Source: Clostridia bacterium (GTDB taxonomy: Bacteria; Bacillota; Clostridia; Lachnospirales; Lachnospiraceae). Taken from it: a stretch of DNA of 43,957 nt. A program made the position numbers and the translations under genes. This document shows positions 18,046 through 28,863 of the stretch, piece by piece. Under the pieces are notes generated by a model. It ran no database searches. It worked only from the letters and a program-made list of their open reading frames with translations, and was not told the DNA's origin. Location of the stretch: NCBI GenBank assembly GCA_021201905.1, contig JAJQEA010000194.1:1-43957 (forward strand), written 5' to 3'. Each line of letters begins with the position of its first letter. Within the stretch, counting starts at the first letter, position 1.

Positions 18046-19470
18046 ATGAAAAGACAGGCAAAATGGTTTCTGATTCCATGTGCAGCCATGGCCCTGACCA
18101 TGGGAAGCGCACTGGTATCATTTGCAGCCACCGGATGGGCTGAGGAAAACGGCGAATGGGTCTATTATAACAACGATGGCAGCAAAGCCACCGATGTATT
18201 CAAGAAATCCGGCAACAACTGGTTCTATCTGGATTCCGACGGAAACATGGCTAAAAACCAGCTGATTGAGGACGATGACAATTATTTCTATGTCAACTCA
18301 GCAGGGGCAATGGTGACAAACCAGTGGCGTTCCATTGAAAATGAAGACTCTGGCTCAGATGAGCCGGATGAGTGGTGGTACTATTTCCAGTCCAACGGCA
18401 AGGCGGTAAAGAAATCCGGCAGCAGCGACAATGTGAAATTTGTCACCCTACCCACCTCCACCGGCCAGGTCAAGTTTACCTTTGACGACGAAGGACACAT
18501 GCTATACGGATGGATTGACGAGAGCGGGGAAATGCTGACCGATGACGACGCATGGAAAAGCAGCATGTACTATTGCAGCGATAACGGCGACGGCCGCATG
18601 GCCACAGGATGGAAGTACATTCCGGCTGTCAATGATGAGGATGATGACAGGGATGGAGACGGTTACTGGTTTTATTTTTCCACCAACGGCAAAAAGACCG
18701 TGGACAACGACTCCAAGAAAATCAACGGACGGAAATACCGTTTTGACGAAAACGGCGCAGCCCACTTTGAATGGTACAATAATCCCGGCACCGCATCCTC
18801 CTCTACTGTAAATAAATATTATAACACGGAGGAGGAGTGCTGGATGTCCACGGGCTGGTTCAAAACCGTTCCCAGCGAGGATGTGGACCCGGAGGCACAC
18901 GACGATGACGAGGCCCATTGGTTCTATGCCGAGTCAAACGGAAACCTTGTAACAGCCCAGATCAAAAAAATCAACGGGCAGTACTATGGCTTTGATGTAA
19001 ACGGAAAAATGCTTCAGGGCCTCTACCGCATTGAATTTGAGGAGAATGGAAAGACCATCCGCTCTGCCGAGGAAATCGAGGACGTAAACGAAATTCCGGA
19101 TGAGGACGAGGACGGCGTATTTGTATACTACTTCGGAGATTCCCCTAAGGAAGGAGCCATGAAAACAGGCACCATGACCATGGAAATTGACGGCGACAAA
19201 TATTACTACAGCTTTGAGAAATCCGGCAGCAAAAAGGGCGCTGGAACCGATGGCATTGACGGTGATTCCATCTATGTGAAGGGCAGAAGGCTGGAAGCCG
19301 AGGAAGGCACCAAATATCAGCCCGTAACCTATAAGGATGAAACCTACCTCATCAGCACATCCGGCAAGCTGGTAAAGAACAAGAAAAACGTAAAGGATTC
19401 CGACGATGTATATTATAAGACAGACAGCAAGGGCAGAATCGTGGATTCCGGCACGGAAAAGCTGGACTGA
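18046..19470 (+). CDS. Secreted cell-wall-binding repeat protein (CW_binding/choline-binding-like repeats)
   Basis: Signal peptide MKRQAKWFLIPCAAMALTMGSALVSFAA; repeats GWAEENGEWVYYNNDGSKATDVFKKSGNNWFYLDSDGNMAKNQ. Confidence 0.85.
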   Translation: MKRQAKWFLIPCAAMALTMGSALVSFAATGWAEENGEWVYYNNDGSKATDVFKKSGNNWFYLDSDGNMAKNQLIEDDDNYFYVNSAGAMVTNQWRSIENEDSGSDEPDEWWYYFQSNGKAVKKSGSSDNVKFVTLPTSTGQVKFTFDDEGHMLYGWIDESGEMLTDDDAWKSSMYYCSDNGDGRMATGWKYIPAVNDEDDDRDGDGYWFYFSTNGKKTVDNDSKKINGRKYRFDENGAAHFEWYNNPGTASSSTVNKYYNTEEECWMSTGWFKTVPSEDVDPEAHDDDEAHWFYAESNGNLVTAQIKKINGQYYGFDVNGKMLQGLYRIEFEENGKTIRSAEEIEDVNEIPDEDEDGVFVYYFGDSPKEGAMKTGTMTMEIDGDKYYYSFEKSGSKKGAGTDGIDGDSIYVKGRRLEAEEGTKYQPVTYKDETYLISTSGKLVKNKKNVKDSDDVYYKTDSKGRIVDSGTEKLD

Positions 19471-19578
19471 TGACTCCGGCTGATGGCTTCGATTGATGGC
19501 ATCAAATAATGGTCTGGATAAAGTCCCCACTTGACATCCCCCGGGGTACATGAGGTATACTGGTACTACAACATAACA

Positions 19579-19614
19579 GGGCGGCCCGGAATCTCTTGGA
19601 TTCCCGGACCGCCC
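19579..19614. terminator. Terminator-like hairpin between the CW-binding gene and the YitT-like gene
   Basis: gggcggcccggaat ctcttgg attcccggaccgccc; strong stem, weak T-run. Confidence 0.55.
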
Positions 19615-19656
19615 CTAACCGGTTTTATAACCCATTTACAGAAAGGACGTTTTATT

Positions 19657-20340
19657 ATGAAGCAGCTGAAGAAGCTGGCTTGCCGCGCTGTACAGGAATT
19701 ATCCTTAACCTTTCCCCCAAGGACTGTGTTATCCATTATCCTCGGTACAGCCATTACCACCTTTGGTATCTACAATATCCACCAGCAGGCGGATATAACG
19801 GAGGGAGGTATTCTGGGACTGATACTGCTCTTTCATTTCTGGTTTGGCATGTCATCTTCCATACTGTCACCTGTGCTGGACGCCTTAAGCTATGCCCTGG
19901 GCTTTCGTTTCCTGGGCAAGGATTTCCTTAAGACCTCCATCTTTGCAACCATATGTATGGCCGGATTCTTCCGGCTCTGGGAACTGTTTCCCCCGGTACT
20001 TCCGAGTCTGGCTGATTACCCCCTTCTGGCGGCTCTGGCAGGCGGATGCTTCATCGGTACCGGCTGCAGCCTTGTGGTCCGCCAGGGAGCTTCCTGCGCC
20101 GGGGACGACGCCCTGGCCCTGGTCATCTCCAAGGTTACGGGCTGCCGTATATCCAGGGCATACCTGCTGACGGACATATCCGTGCTGGTGCTGTCCCTGT
20201 CGTATATCCCGGCAGGACGCATCGTATATTCACTTATAACAGTGACCGTATCCTCTTTTATGATTGACTTTATACAGAACTTCGGCAATCCCAAGGAGGA
20301 CGGGGACAGCAACAAGGAAACACTGGCGGATAACGGGTAG
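19657..20340 (+). CDS. YitT-family/DUF161-like membrane protein
   Basis: RTVLSIILGTAITTFGIYNIHQQADITEGGILGLILLFHFWFGMSSSILSPVLDALSYALG; multiple TM segments. Confidence 0.75.
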   Translation: MKQLKKLACRAVQELSLTFPPRTVLSIILGTAITTFGIYNIHQQADITEGGILGLILLFHFWFGMSSSILSPVLDALSYALGFRFLGKDFLKTSIFATICMAGFFRLWELFPPVLPSLADYPLLAALAGGCFIGTGCSLVVRQGASCAGDDALALVISKVTGCRISRAYLLTDISVLVLSLSYIPAGRIVYSLITVTVSSFMIDFIQNFGNPKEDGDSNKETLADNG

Positions 20341-20395
20341 GGATAAAGATACGGGCTATACCACCACCCAACAACCATCCCCAAGCTCTCCCATA

Positions 20396-21265
20396 TCATA
20401 CCGGGGACGCTATCCTCTTAAAAGGCATATAGATTTCCAGGCAATATGTAGTCCTGTCCTTTGCAAAAAAGGACGTCATATCATTGGCATAGACGCGCTC
20501 CGTGGGCTCCAGACCATGTTTATGGGCCCAGTGGACCATCTTGTGAATCATGTCAAAATCCGGAAGAGTATATTCTGATTCTATAATGGTATAGATACAT
20601 TCCGGTTCCTCGGTCATCGAATACAGACTCCGGTCAAACTCCTGGCCCAGCCCCTTCTCCAATTCCTCATAGAGCAGGAGCTGGGTTCCTTTTTCCTCCA
20701 GCTCCTGTCCCGTGTAGGTGAGTACATTATAAAAATAGGCCATATCCAGTCCCGCAATGGTGGAGGACAGCTTAAACCACGTTCTTAATCCCTCCTGCAG
20801 GTCCGAACAGTTGGCCATCACATATGCCTTGGGGAATTTCCTTATGGAGTACCTGCCCATGCACGCCTCTATGCGGCTTATATCCTTTTCCACCAGCTTA
20901 AGCCTCATAATTGCCTGGTTGTGCCGTCTGAGGGCTTCCTCCTCCTCAGCCATGCGCTGCCTGACATGCTGCCTCATAACGGATGTGGAGTTCTGTCCGC
21001 TCATCAGGCCCCCAATCTCTTCCAGGCTGGTATTCATCTTTCTGTGGTAAAGTATGTACATCAATCTGTAGATATCATCCTCCGAATAGTATCTGTATCC
21101 GTTTTCCTTCTTATCCGCGCGGATAATCCCTTTTTTTTCATAAAAACGCAGGGCATCCCTGCTGAGGCCGACCATCTGGGCCACGTCGCCTATGAGATAT
21201 CCCCCTGTTTTCTCCTCCAACGCTTTTTCCATCTTCACACCCTCTGTTTCATTCAGTTTTTTCAT
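20396..21265 (-). CDS. MerR-family transcriptional regulator with C-terminal effector-type domain
   Basis: GYLIGDVAQMVGLSRDALRFYEKKGIIRADKKENGYRYYSEDDIYRLMYI typical MerR HTH. Confidence 0.9.
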   Translation of the reverse strand: MKKLNETEGVKMEKALEEKTGGYLIGDVAQMVGLSRDALRFYEKKGIIRADKKENGYRYYSEDDIYRLMYILYHRKMNTSLEEIGGLMSGQNSTSVMRQHVRQRMAEEEEALRRHNQAIMRLKLVEKDISRIEACMGRYSIRKFPKAYVMANCSDLQEGLRTWFKLSSTIAGLDMAYFYNVLTYTGQELEEKGTQLLLYEELEKGLGQEFDRSLYSMTEEPECIYTIIESEYTLPDFDMIHKMVHWAHKHGLEPTERVYANDMTSFFAKDRTTYCLEIYMPFKRIASPV

Positions 21266-21492
21266 AGCTACATTTTAAAACCTTCCCATTTGAGGGTCAA
21301 TGGGCAGGTTGAAAATGAAAGAGAACCGTAATAAAAATGACAGATAGAATGGTCATGGCACAGCTTTGGATATCCGATGGTGGATAATGTGGATAACTTG
21401 TGAATATCTTTGTTAATTATCTGGGGATAAGGCTTGTCCATCTGTTCCTTACAACTAAAATTCCTTGTAAAATAAAGAAAAAAGAGCCGGCA

Positions 21493-22626
21493 TTAAGCCA
21501 GCTCTCCTGTTAATTCTTTCATCACGTTATCCACAGTATCAATTTTTTTTGCGCGGTAAGCATTGCTTCCGCAGAATAAAAGACCGTGGTCTGTATCCCC
21601 CTCTGCCGCATTTACCAGCGCCATGGTAATGCAGTAGGGAATGGTCCTGATGTCACAGTGCTCCAGGCACTGGAAGCAGGACTTGATGGCCGGCCTGCTG
21701 CCGCCCTTGATCCGGCTTAAGAACGGATTTAAGATTGCCCTTCCCGGCATGCCCACAGGGCTCTGGGTGATGACAATATCTTCCTTGCCGGCATTTATAT
21801 AAGCCTGCTTATAGGCGTCGGAGGCATCGCACTCCTCGGTCGTCACAAACCTGGTGGCAACCTGGACGCCGTCAGCTCCCAGCTCCAGCTGGTGCATCAC
21901 GTCCTCATGGGTATAGATGCCCCCTGCCGTGACCACAGGTATATGCCTGCCGTACTTGGCACCATATTCCTCCACCACCTTCATGACAGCCTTTACTTCC
22001 CTGTCATAGGCATCCTGGTCATAAGTGACTGGCACATCGGCGGTGTCTGCTCCATAGGCGGACAGCTGGTCCAGTGAGAATCCCAGATGGCCTCCGGCTA
22101 ACGATCCCTCCACCACAACCAGATCCGGGGCAATGTGGCATTTCCTGTCCCACATCTTACAGATGACCATGACTGACTTGGCAGATGACACAATGGGCGC
22201 CAGCTTAATCCTGCGGGCCGGCTTTTCCTCCATCTCGGCATAGGCGGCTTCCACATATTCAGGCAGGGATACAGGGAGTCCGGCGCCTGATATGATGATG
22301 TCGGCGCCTGCCTTCACAGCCTCCTTAACCCACATGTCATAGTGCTTGGTAGCCACCATGATATTGAAACCAATCGCGCCCTGGGGTACGATTTCCCTGG
22401 CCAGCTTCATCTCCCTGTGGATGGATCTTACGTTTACTTCCACGAAATTGGTGGTGAAATCCGGCTCCCTGAAGCCAATCTGGGCAGCTGATATGATGCC
22501 CATGCCGCCGGCCTTGGCCACGGCTCCGGCCAGCTTGTGCAGGCTGATACCTACTCCCATTCCTCCCTGGATGATTGGCTTTTCAACTACTAAATCCCCG
22601 ATTACCAATGGTTTTAAATCACTCAT
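21493..22626 (-). CDS. NAD(P)H-dependent flavin oxidoreductase (nitronate monooxygenase/FabK-like)
   Basis: LVVEKPIIQGGMGVGISLHKLAGAVAKAGGMGIISAAQIG...AGADIIISGAGLP...VTAGGIYTHEDVMHQLELGADGVQVATRFVTTEE. Confidence 0.85.
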   Translation of the reverse strand: MSDLKPLVIGDLVVEKPIIQGGMGVGISLHKLAGAVAKAGGMGIISAAQIGFREPDFTTNFVEVNVRSIHREMKLAREIVPQGAIGFNIMVATKHYDMWVKEAVKAGADIIISGAGLPVSLPEYVEAAYAEMEEKPARRIKLAPIVSSAKSVMVICKMWDRKCHIAPDLVVVEGSLAGGHLGFSLDQLSAYGADTADVPVTYDQDAYDREVKAVMKVVEEYGAKYGRHIPVVTAGGIYTHEDVMHQLELGADGVQVATRFVTTEECDASDAYKQAYINAGKEDIVITQSPVGMPGRAILNPFLSRIKGGSRPAIKSCFQCLEHCDIRTIPYCITMALVNAAEGDTDHGLLFCGSNAYRAKKIDTVDNVMKELTGELA

Positions 22627-24470
22627 TACATTCTCCTAAATCTCTGGTACCTGTGTTCCCTAAGCTCCTCATCGCTCATGGCGAGATACGTTTTAAAGAA
22701 CTCTGCCATGGCGCTGTCCATATATTCAGCGAGACGGTAGAGATTGTCCGTGCATGCTGGCTGTTCCTCAGGCACGATGCGTTCAATCAGCGTAAGCTGT
22801 AAAAGGTCCTTAGCCGTCACCTTCATAACCTTGGCGGCATCCGGCGCCTTCTTGCTGTCCTTATACAGAATGGAGGCAAAGCCCTCCGGTGAAAGGATGG
22901 AGTAAATGGCATTTTCCAGCATCCACACCTCGTCGGCCACAGCCATGGCCAGCGCACCGCCGCTTCCGCCCTCTCCGATTACAATGGAGAGCACCGGCAC
23001 CTTGAGGTCAGATATCTCAAACAGGTTTCTGGCAATGGCCTCTCCCTGTCCCCTCTCCTCTGCCTCCAGTCCGCAAAAAACTCCCGGCATATCCACAAAG
23101 CAGACTACCGGACGTCCGAAGGTCTCTGCCTGCTTCATCAGGCGCAGCGCCTTGCGGTAGCCGTCAGGGGAGGGCATTCCGAAGTTGCGGGTGATGTTGT
23201 CCTTGGTGTTCTTGCCCTTCTGCTGTCCGATGACCGTTACGGGCATACCGTGGAACATGGCAACGCCGCCCACAATGGCCCCGTCATCCTTAAAATACCG
23301 GTCCCCGTGGAATTCAATGAATTCATCAAACAGGGCGTTGATATAATCCGTGGCAACGGGACGGTCGGACTTCCTGGAGAGAAGCACCGTATCCCAGGCT
23401 GTTTTTCCACCGTCTGGCTGTAATTTAGATGGTTTATCCACAAACGTCCTGGCTGTCTCCACCGGATTCTTTAATTCTATATTCATCTTGTGGCTGCGGT
23501 GCATATACAGAATCTGGCCAATGACCCTTTTCTGCTCCTTCCGCTCCACAATCTTATCCACAAATCCATGTTCCAGCAGGAATTCAGAGCGCTGGAACCC
23601 TTCCGGCAGCTTCTGTCCAATGGTCTGCTCAATGACCCTGGGACCCGCAAATCCTATCAGCGCGTGGGGCTCTGCCAGGATGATGTCGCCCAGCATGGCA
23701 AAGCTGGCTGTGACGCCTCCCGTGGTAGGGTCCGTGAGCACGCTGATAAACAGCTGCCCTGCCTCATGATGACGCTTTAAGGCAGCGGAGGTCTTGGCCA
23801 TCTGCATCAGGGATACGATGCCCTCCTGCATCCTGGCTCCGCCTGAGCAGGCAAAGAGGATAACCGGCAGTTTTTCCCTGGTGGCGCGCTCTATAGCGTC
23901 GGTGATTTTTTCACTCACCACATGGCCCATGCTGCTCATGATAAAACGGGCATCGCAGACGCCCACGACAGCGGGATTTCCGTCAACTTTGCATTTGCCT
24001 GTGACAATGGCTTCGTTGAGGCGGCTCTTTTCCCTGGCAGCCAGGACCTTTTTCTCGTATCCCGGAAAATTCAGGGGGTTGGAAAAAGGCATTTCCTTGT
24101 TCCACTCCTCAAAGGTTCCCTCATCCGCCAGCATCTCGATACGGCGGTATGCATGAACACGGAAATAGCCGTTGCACTTGGGACATACGTAGTAATTGTT
24201 CTTTACGTCTTCCACATAGATTGGCTGCCCGCACTTGTTACATTTGCGCCATAATCCTTCCGGGATCACCGGCTCCTGGTCGGAACCGGCCTGGGGCTTA
24301 TATTTCGTATCTATTTTCGTATACGTTTTTTTTGAACATGTTCCGCAACATAGCAATTTCCTTTCTGCATTGAGCACTTGCTTTGAGCACTTCGCGATAC
24401 TTAGCGGGGTCTTTCCCAGCTTAGTATCGTCGAAGTTTCCTTCCCCGGAGTAAGCAAAATCACCGCACAT
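22626..24470 (-). CDS. accDA: Acetyl-CoA carboxylase carboxyltransferase, fused beta+alpha subunits
   Basis: AccD zinc motif CNKCGQPIYVEDVKNNYYVCPKCNGYFRVHAYRRIEML followed in one frame by AccA domain GKTAWDTVLLSRKSDRPVATDYINALFDEFIEFHGDRYFKDDGAIVGGVAMF. Confidence 0.93.
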   Translation of the reverse strand: MCGDFAYSGEGNFDDTKLGKTPLSIAKCSKQVLNAERKLLCCGTCSKKTYTKIDTKYKPQAGSDQEPVIPEGLWRKCNKCGQPIYVEDVKNNYYVCPKCNGYFRVHAYRRIEMLADEGTFEEWNKEMPFSNPLNFPGYEKKVLAAREKSRLNEAIVTGKCKVDGNPAVVGVCDARFIMSSMGHVVSEKITDAIERATREKLPVILFACSGGARMQEGIVSLMQMAKTSAALKRHHEAGQLFISVLTDPTTGGVTASFAMLGDIILAEPHALIGFAGPRVIEQTIGQKLPEGFQRSEFLLEHGFVDKIVERKEQKRVIGQILYMHRSHKMNIELKNPVETARTFVDKPSKLQPDGGKTAWDTVLLSRKSDRPVATDYINALFDEFIEFHGDRYFKDDGAIVGGVAMFHGMPVTVIGQQKGKNTKDNITRNFGMPSPDGYRKALRLMKQAETFGRPVVCFVDMPGVFCGLEAEERGQGEAIARNLFEISDLKVPVLSIVIGEGGSGGALAMAVADEVWMLENAIYSILSPEGFASILYKDSKKAPDAAKVMKVTAKDLLQLTLIERIVPEEQPACTDNLYRLAEYMDSAMAEFFKTYLAMSDEELREHRYQRFRRM

Positions 24471-25812
24471 AGTCCGGGAAATGCTTCTCAATAAAGCTGG
24501 TATCCGTATCTCCCTGCTGGAATGCGTCATTTTCCAGGATTTCGTACTGGAAGTTGATATTTGTCTCAATTCCCTCAATGATTACCTCGCCCAGTGCGCT
24601 GCGCATCTTGGAGATGGCCGCCTCCCGGTCCTTGTCATACACGATCAGCTTCATCAGCATGGAGTCATAGTTTGCAGGCACCTTGTAATCATTGTAAATA
24701 TGGGTGTCCACACGGACTCCGTTGCCTCCGGGGATGTGCACATTGGTGATGCGTCCCGGACAGGGCATGAAGTTTTTAGATGGATTCTCGGCATTGATAC
24801 GGCACTCAATGGCATGGCCTTCAATCCTCACATCCTCCTGGCTGACGCTTAAGGTTTCCCCTGCCGCCACCCGGATCTGCTCCTTAATCAGGTCCATTCC
24901 CGTGACCATCTCAGTAACAGGATGCTCCACCTGAATCCTGGTATTCATCTCCATGAAGTAAAAGTTCTTATCCTTATCTAAAAGGAATTCAATGGTTCCC
25001 GCGTTCTCATACCCCACTGCCTTGGCTGCCTTTACAGCGGTGTCGCCCATGGCTTTTCGCAGGCCGGGGGAAATTACATCACAGGGGGCTTCCTCCAGCA
25101 CCTTCTGGTGGCGTCTCTGGATGGAGCAGTCGCGCTCTCCCAGATGGACCACATTGCCGTGCTTGTCGGCCATGATTTGGAATTCCACATGCCTTGGCTT
25201 TTCAATGTATTTCTCAATATACATGGTGTCGTCGGAAAATCCCTTCACCGACTCCATCTGAGCCGCGTTAAACAGCTCTGTAAAGTCCTCCTGGCTCCTG
25301 GAAATCCTCATGCCCTTACCGCCGCCGCCTGATGATGCCTTAATCATCACCGGGAAGCCGATTTCTTTTGCCATGGCCAGACCGTCCTCCGCCGTGTGCA
25401 CCGGTTCCTTGCTGCCGGGCACCACAGGCACCCCTGCTTCCATCATGGTCTTTCGGGCTTCGGATTTATTGCCCATCTTATTGATGATTTCCGCGCTGGG
25501 TCCGATAAACGCAATATTGCACTCGGCGCACAGCTTGGCAAACCTGGCATTCTCAGACAGGAAGCCGAATCCCGGATGGATGGCGTCCGCCTTCATGGCC
25601 ACCGTGGCAGCCAGAATCCTCTCAATATTCAGATAGCTGTCCGTGGACGGCGCCGGCCCGATACAGATGGCCTCGTCAGCCAGCATAGTGTGAAGACAGT
25701 CCCTGTCAGCCTCGGAATATACGGCCACGGTCTGAATCCCCATCTCACGGCAGGCCCGGATAACGCGGACCGCAATCTCACCTCTATTGGCAATCAAAAT
25801 CTTGTTAAACAT
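24460..25812 (-). CDS. accC: Biotin carboxylase subunit of acetyl-CoA carboxylase
   Basis: MFNKILIANRGEIAVRVIRACREMGIQTVAVYSEAD...SSGGGGKGMRI...FYFMEMNTRIQVEHPVTEMVTG. Confidence 0.97.
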   Translation of the reverse strand: MFNKILIANRGEIAVRVIRACREMGIQTVAVYSEADRDCLHTMLADEAICIGPAPSTDSYLNIERILAATVAMKADAIHPGFGFLSENARFAKLCAECNIAFIGPSAEIINKMGNKSEARKTMMEAGVPVVPGSKEPVHTAEDGLAMAKEIGFPVMIKASSGGGGKGMRISRSQEDFTELFNAAQMESVKGFSDDTMYIEKYIEKPRHVEFQIMADKHGNVVHLGERDCSIQRRHQKVLEEAPCDVISPGLRKAMGDTAVKAAKAVGYENAGTIEFLLDKDKNFYFMEMNTRIQVEHPVTEMVTGMDLIKEQIRVAAGETLSVSQEDVRIEGHAIECRINAENPSKNFMPCPGRITNVHIPGGNGVRVDTHIYNDYKVPANYDSMLMKLIVYDKDREAAISKMRSALGEVIIEGIETNINFQYEILENDAFQQGDTDTSFIEKHFPDYVR

Positions 25813-25832
25813 CGGCATTCTCCCTCGATTCC

Positions 25833-26258
25833 CTAACCTACCATGAATGTAAGCTCTGCGCTCACCGCCAGCTTTCCGTCAACCGTTGCAGTAGCTTTTC
25901 CCACTCCCACAGGTCCCTTCTGCTTGATGATTTCGCATTCCAGCTTTACCTTGTCGCCCGGCACTACCTTGCGTTTGAACTTGGCCTTTTCAATGCCTCC
26001 AAAGTAAGCCACCTTTCCCCTGAACCCTTCCTGGGACAGAATGGCAACAGCCCCTGTCTGGGCCAGGGCCTCAACCAGCAGCACGCCCGGCATAACCGGC
26101 TCCTGGGGAAAGTGTCCCTTGAAAAATGACTCATCATAGGTCACGCATTTATAGCCAACGGCGCGCACGCCCGGTTCCAGCTCCTCGATACAGTCCACCA
26201 GCAGGAAAGGATGCCTGTGCGGTATGATTTCCTGGATTTCTTTAACTCCCATCAACAT
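25833..26258 (-). CDS. fabZ: 3-hydroxyacyl-ACP dehydratase
   Basis: [26 protein letters not shown]...[24 protein letters not shown]. Confidence 0.96.
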   Translation of the reverse strand: MLMGVKEIQEIIPHRHPFLLVDCIEELEPGVRAVGYKCVTYDESFFKGHFPQEPVMPGVLLVEALAQTGAVAILSQEGFRGKVAYFGGIEKAKFKRKVVPGDKVKLECEIIKQKGPVGVGKATATVDGKLAVSAELTFMVG

Positions 26259-26284
26259 ATCCTTAAATCCCTCCGTCTTTGATG

Positions 26285-26800
26285 TTATTTGATGCGGAAC
26301 AATGGCTGGCCGTATTCCACCACTTCCTCGTTGTTCACAAGGACAGCTTCCACTACGCCGTCGTATTCGCTCTCAATCTCATTCATCAGCTTCATGGCTT
26401 CGATAATTCCCAGTACCTGGCCCTTTTTCACGGTATCTCCCGCCTGTACAAAGGGAGCTGCGTCCGGTGAGGAGGCATTGTAGAAGGTTCCCACCAAGGG
26501 GGAGGTAACTACCTTGTCTGAACCGATATCAGCGCCGGCAGCCGTGTCCTGGGCTGCCTGAGGCATCACGCCCTGGGGCATCATGGCAGGAGACATCATG
26601 GACGGGGCTGCCAGGCCGCTTTGCACAGCTGCCATCTGCATGGACGCTGCGTCTGCAGACGGAGCGCTTACCGTCACAATCTGAGGCATCTCCTTTTCAC
26701 GTTTCAGTGAAAGCTTAAGCTCCCCTTCCTTTAACTCCAGGCTGGTCAGCCCGTTGTCGGAAACTGCCTGCATCAATTTTATGATTTCATCTACGTTCAT
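26285..26800 (-). CDS. accB: Biotin carboxyl carrier protein
   Basis: C-terminal biotinyl site [24 protein letters not shown]-terminal domain and Ala/Met/Pro linker. Confidence 0.96.
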   Translation of the reverse strand: MNVDEIIKLMQAVSDNGLTSLELKEGELKLSLKREKEMPQIVTVSAPSADAASMQMAAVQSGLAAPSMMSPAMMPQGVMPQAAQDTAAGADIGSDKVVTSPLVGTFYNASSPDAAPFVQAGDTVKKGQVLGIIEAMKLMNEIESEYDGVVEAVLVNNEEVVEYGQPLFRIK

Positions 26801-26816
26801 AGCTCATGGCCTCCTA

Positions 26817-28055
26817 TTATTCGCTGAACTTTTTCACAATCAGGCTGGCATTATGTCCGCCAAATCCCAGGGAATTGCTGATGGCCACATCCACGTTCAT
26901 GGATACGCCGTCACCCATGGTGTAATCCAGGTCGCAGCCCTCTCCCGGCTTCTCAAGTCCCACTGTGGCATGGACGAATCCGTCCTGGATGGACTTCACA
27001 CAGGTGATAAACTCCACGCCGCCTGCCGCTCCCAGGAGATGGCCAATCATGGATTTGGTGGAGTTGATTTTCACCTTTCCCGCATGGTCTCCCAAAGCCA
27101 GCTTAATGGCCTTTGTCTCAAACAAATCATTGTGATGGGTGCTGGTGCCGTGGGCATTGACATAGTCAATATCCTCTGCCGTGATGTCTGCATCCTTCAT
27201 GGCATTCTCCATGGCACGGGCTGCGCCGCTTCCGTCCTCTGCCGGGGAAGTGATGTGGAATGCGTCACAGGTGGCGCCGTATCCCACTACCTCTGCCAGG
27301 ATATTGGCTCCTCTGGCCTTTGCGTGTTCCAGGGATTCCAGCACTACCACGCCGGCTCCCTCGCCCATAACAAAACCATTTCTGTCCTCGTCAAAGGGGA
27401 TGGATGCCCTGGAAACGTCCTCTGTGGTGTTCAGGGCTGTAAGGGAGGTAAATCCCGCAATGCCGATTGGCGTAATGCTGGCCTCTGCTCCGCCGGCCAC
27501 CATCACATCCGCCTCGCCGTACTGAATGGAACGGAATGCCTCACCGATGGAATGGGTTCCGGTTGCACATGCAGTTACCACGTTAAAGCATTTTCCCTTA
27601 AGTCCGAACTGGATGGCAACATTGCCTGCCGCCATGTTGCTTATCATGAGGGGAACCAAAAGGGGATTCACACGGCTGGGGCCCTTCTCGTTCAGCTTCT
27701 TTATATCCTTTTCCATGGCCTGGAGAGAGCCGATGCCGGATCCCACGCACACGCCTACGCGGTAGGGATCCTCCTTCTCCATATCAATGCCGGACTGCTC
27801 CAGGGCTTCCTTGGACGCAGCCACTGCAAACTGTGAAAATGCCTCCATACGGCGGGCTGCCTTGGCATCCATGTACTGTTTGGGGTCAAATCCCTTTACC
27901 TCCGCGGCCAGCTTGCACTTGTATTCGGTTGTGTCAAAATAAGTAATGGGGCCGATTCCGACTGTCTTATCCTTAAGCCCCTGCCAGAAGCTCTCCACAT
28001 CATTTCCAATGGGAGTAATGGCACCCATGCCGGTTACTACTACTCTTGTTTTCAT
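26817..28055 (-). CDS. fabF: Beta-ketoacyl-ACP synthase II
   Basis: RVVVTGMGAITPIGNDVESFW...NVVTACATGTHSIGEAFR...NAHGTSTHHNDLFETKAIK...NSTKSMIGHLLGAAGGVE. Confidence 0.97.
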   Translation of the reverse strand: MKTRVVVTGMGAITPIGNDVESFWQGLKDKTVGIGPITYFDTTEYKCKLAAEVKGFDPKQYMDAKAARRMEAFSQFAVAASKEALEQSGIDMEKEDPYRVGVCVGSGIGSLQAMEKDIKKLNEKGPSRVNPLLVPLMISNMAAGNVAIQFGLKGKCFNVVTACATGTHSIGEAFRSIQYGEADVMVAGGAEASITPIGIAGFTSLTALNTTEDVSRASIPFDEDRNGFVMGEGAGVVVLESLEHAKARGANILAEVVGYGATCDAFHITSPAEDGSGAARAMENAMKDADITAEDIDYVNAHGTSTHHNDLFETKAIKLALGDHAGKVKINSTKSMIGHLLGAAGGVEFITCVKSIQDGFVHATVGLEKPGEGCDLDYTMGDGVSMNVDVAISNSLGFGGHNASLIVKKFSE

Positions 28056-28105
28056 ACTAATCTCACTCCTGTTCTTTTACAGCCCGGAACGTATTCCAGG
28101 TCATC

Positions 28106-28846
28106 CTACATGGCCATTCCGCCGTCTACGCTTAAGACCTGGCCTGTGATATATCCTGCCTTATCGGAAGCCAGGAAAGCAACTGTCTCTGCAATATCCT
28201 CCGTGCTTCCGAAATGTTTCATTGGAATCTGCTCCGTGGCAGCTGCCTTTACGCTGTCACTGAGAACATCGGTCATCTCCGTGGCAATGAAACCGGGAGC
28301 CACCGCATTCACCGTAATTCCCCTGCTGGCCAGCTCCCTGGCAGCTGATTTGGTGATGCCGATAACGCCGGCCTTGGCTGCGCAGTAATTGGCCTGGCCC
28401 GCATTGCCCAGAACTCCTGATACGGAGGAGATGTTGATGATTCTTCCTGCCTTCTGCTTTAACATCTGGCGGGAAATGTGCTTGATGCAGTTAAATACGC
28501 CCTTCAGGTTCGTGCTTATGACAGCGTCGAAATCTTCCTCCGACATCTTCATCAGCAGGTTGTCCCTGGTGATTCCCGCATTGTTTACCAGGATATCCAG
28601 ACGGCCATACCTGGAAACCACGTCCGCCATCATCCTGCCGCAGCTCTCAAAATCGGAAACATTGCACTGAACTGCCTCAGCCCTGCCTCCTGCTGCTTCG
28701 ATTTCCTTAACTACTTCCTCTGCCTTTGCCGCAGAGCCATTATAATTCACGATTACGGCTGCGCCTTCCCGGCCCAGTGTAAGGGCAATCTGACGGCCGA
28801 TTCCGCGGCTTGCGCCTGTTACCAGTGCAATCTTTCCTTCCAGCAT
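28106..28846 (-). CDS. fabG: 3-oxoacyl-ACP reductase
   Basis: [25 protein letters not shown]...[14 protein letters not shown]...[13 protein letters not shown] motifs. Confidence 0.96.
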   Translation of the reverse strand: MLEGKIALVTGASRGIGRQIALTLGREGAAVIVNYNGSAAKAEEVVKEIEAAGGRAEAVQCNVSDFESCGRMMADVVSRYGRLDILVNNAGITRDNLLMKMSEEDFDAVISTNLKGVFNCIKHISRQMLKQKAGRIINISSVSGVLGNAGQANYCAAKAGVIGITKSAARELASRGITVNAVAPGFIATEMTDVLSDSVKAAATEQIPMKHFGSTEDIAETVAFLASDKAGYITGQVLSVDGGMAM

Positions 28847-28863
28847 ATGGTCTCTCCTCCTGC

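Noticed and set aside
26754-27836. 360-aa plus-strand ORF opposite fabF, and many other plus-strand ORFs across the fab operon
   Set aside because: Shadow ORFs antisense to strongly supported fab/acc genes.
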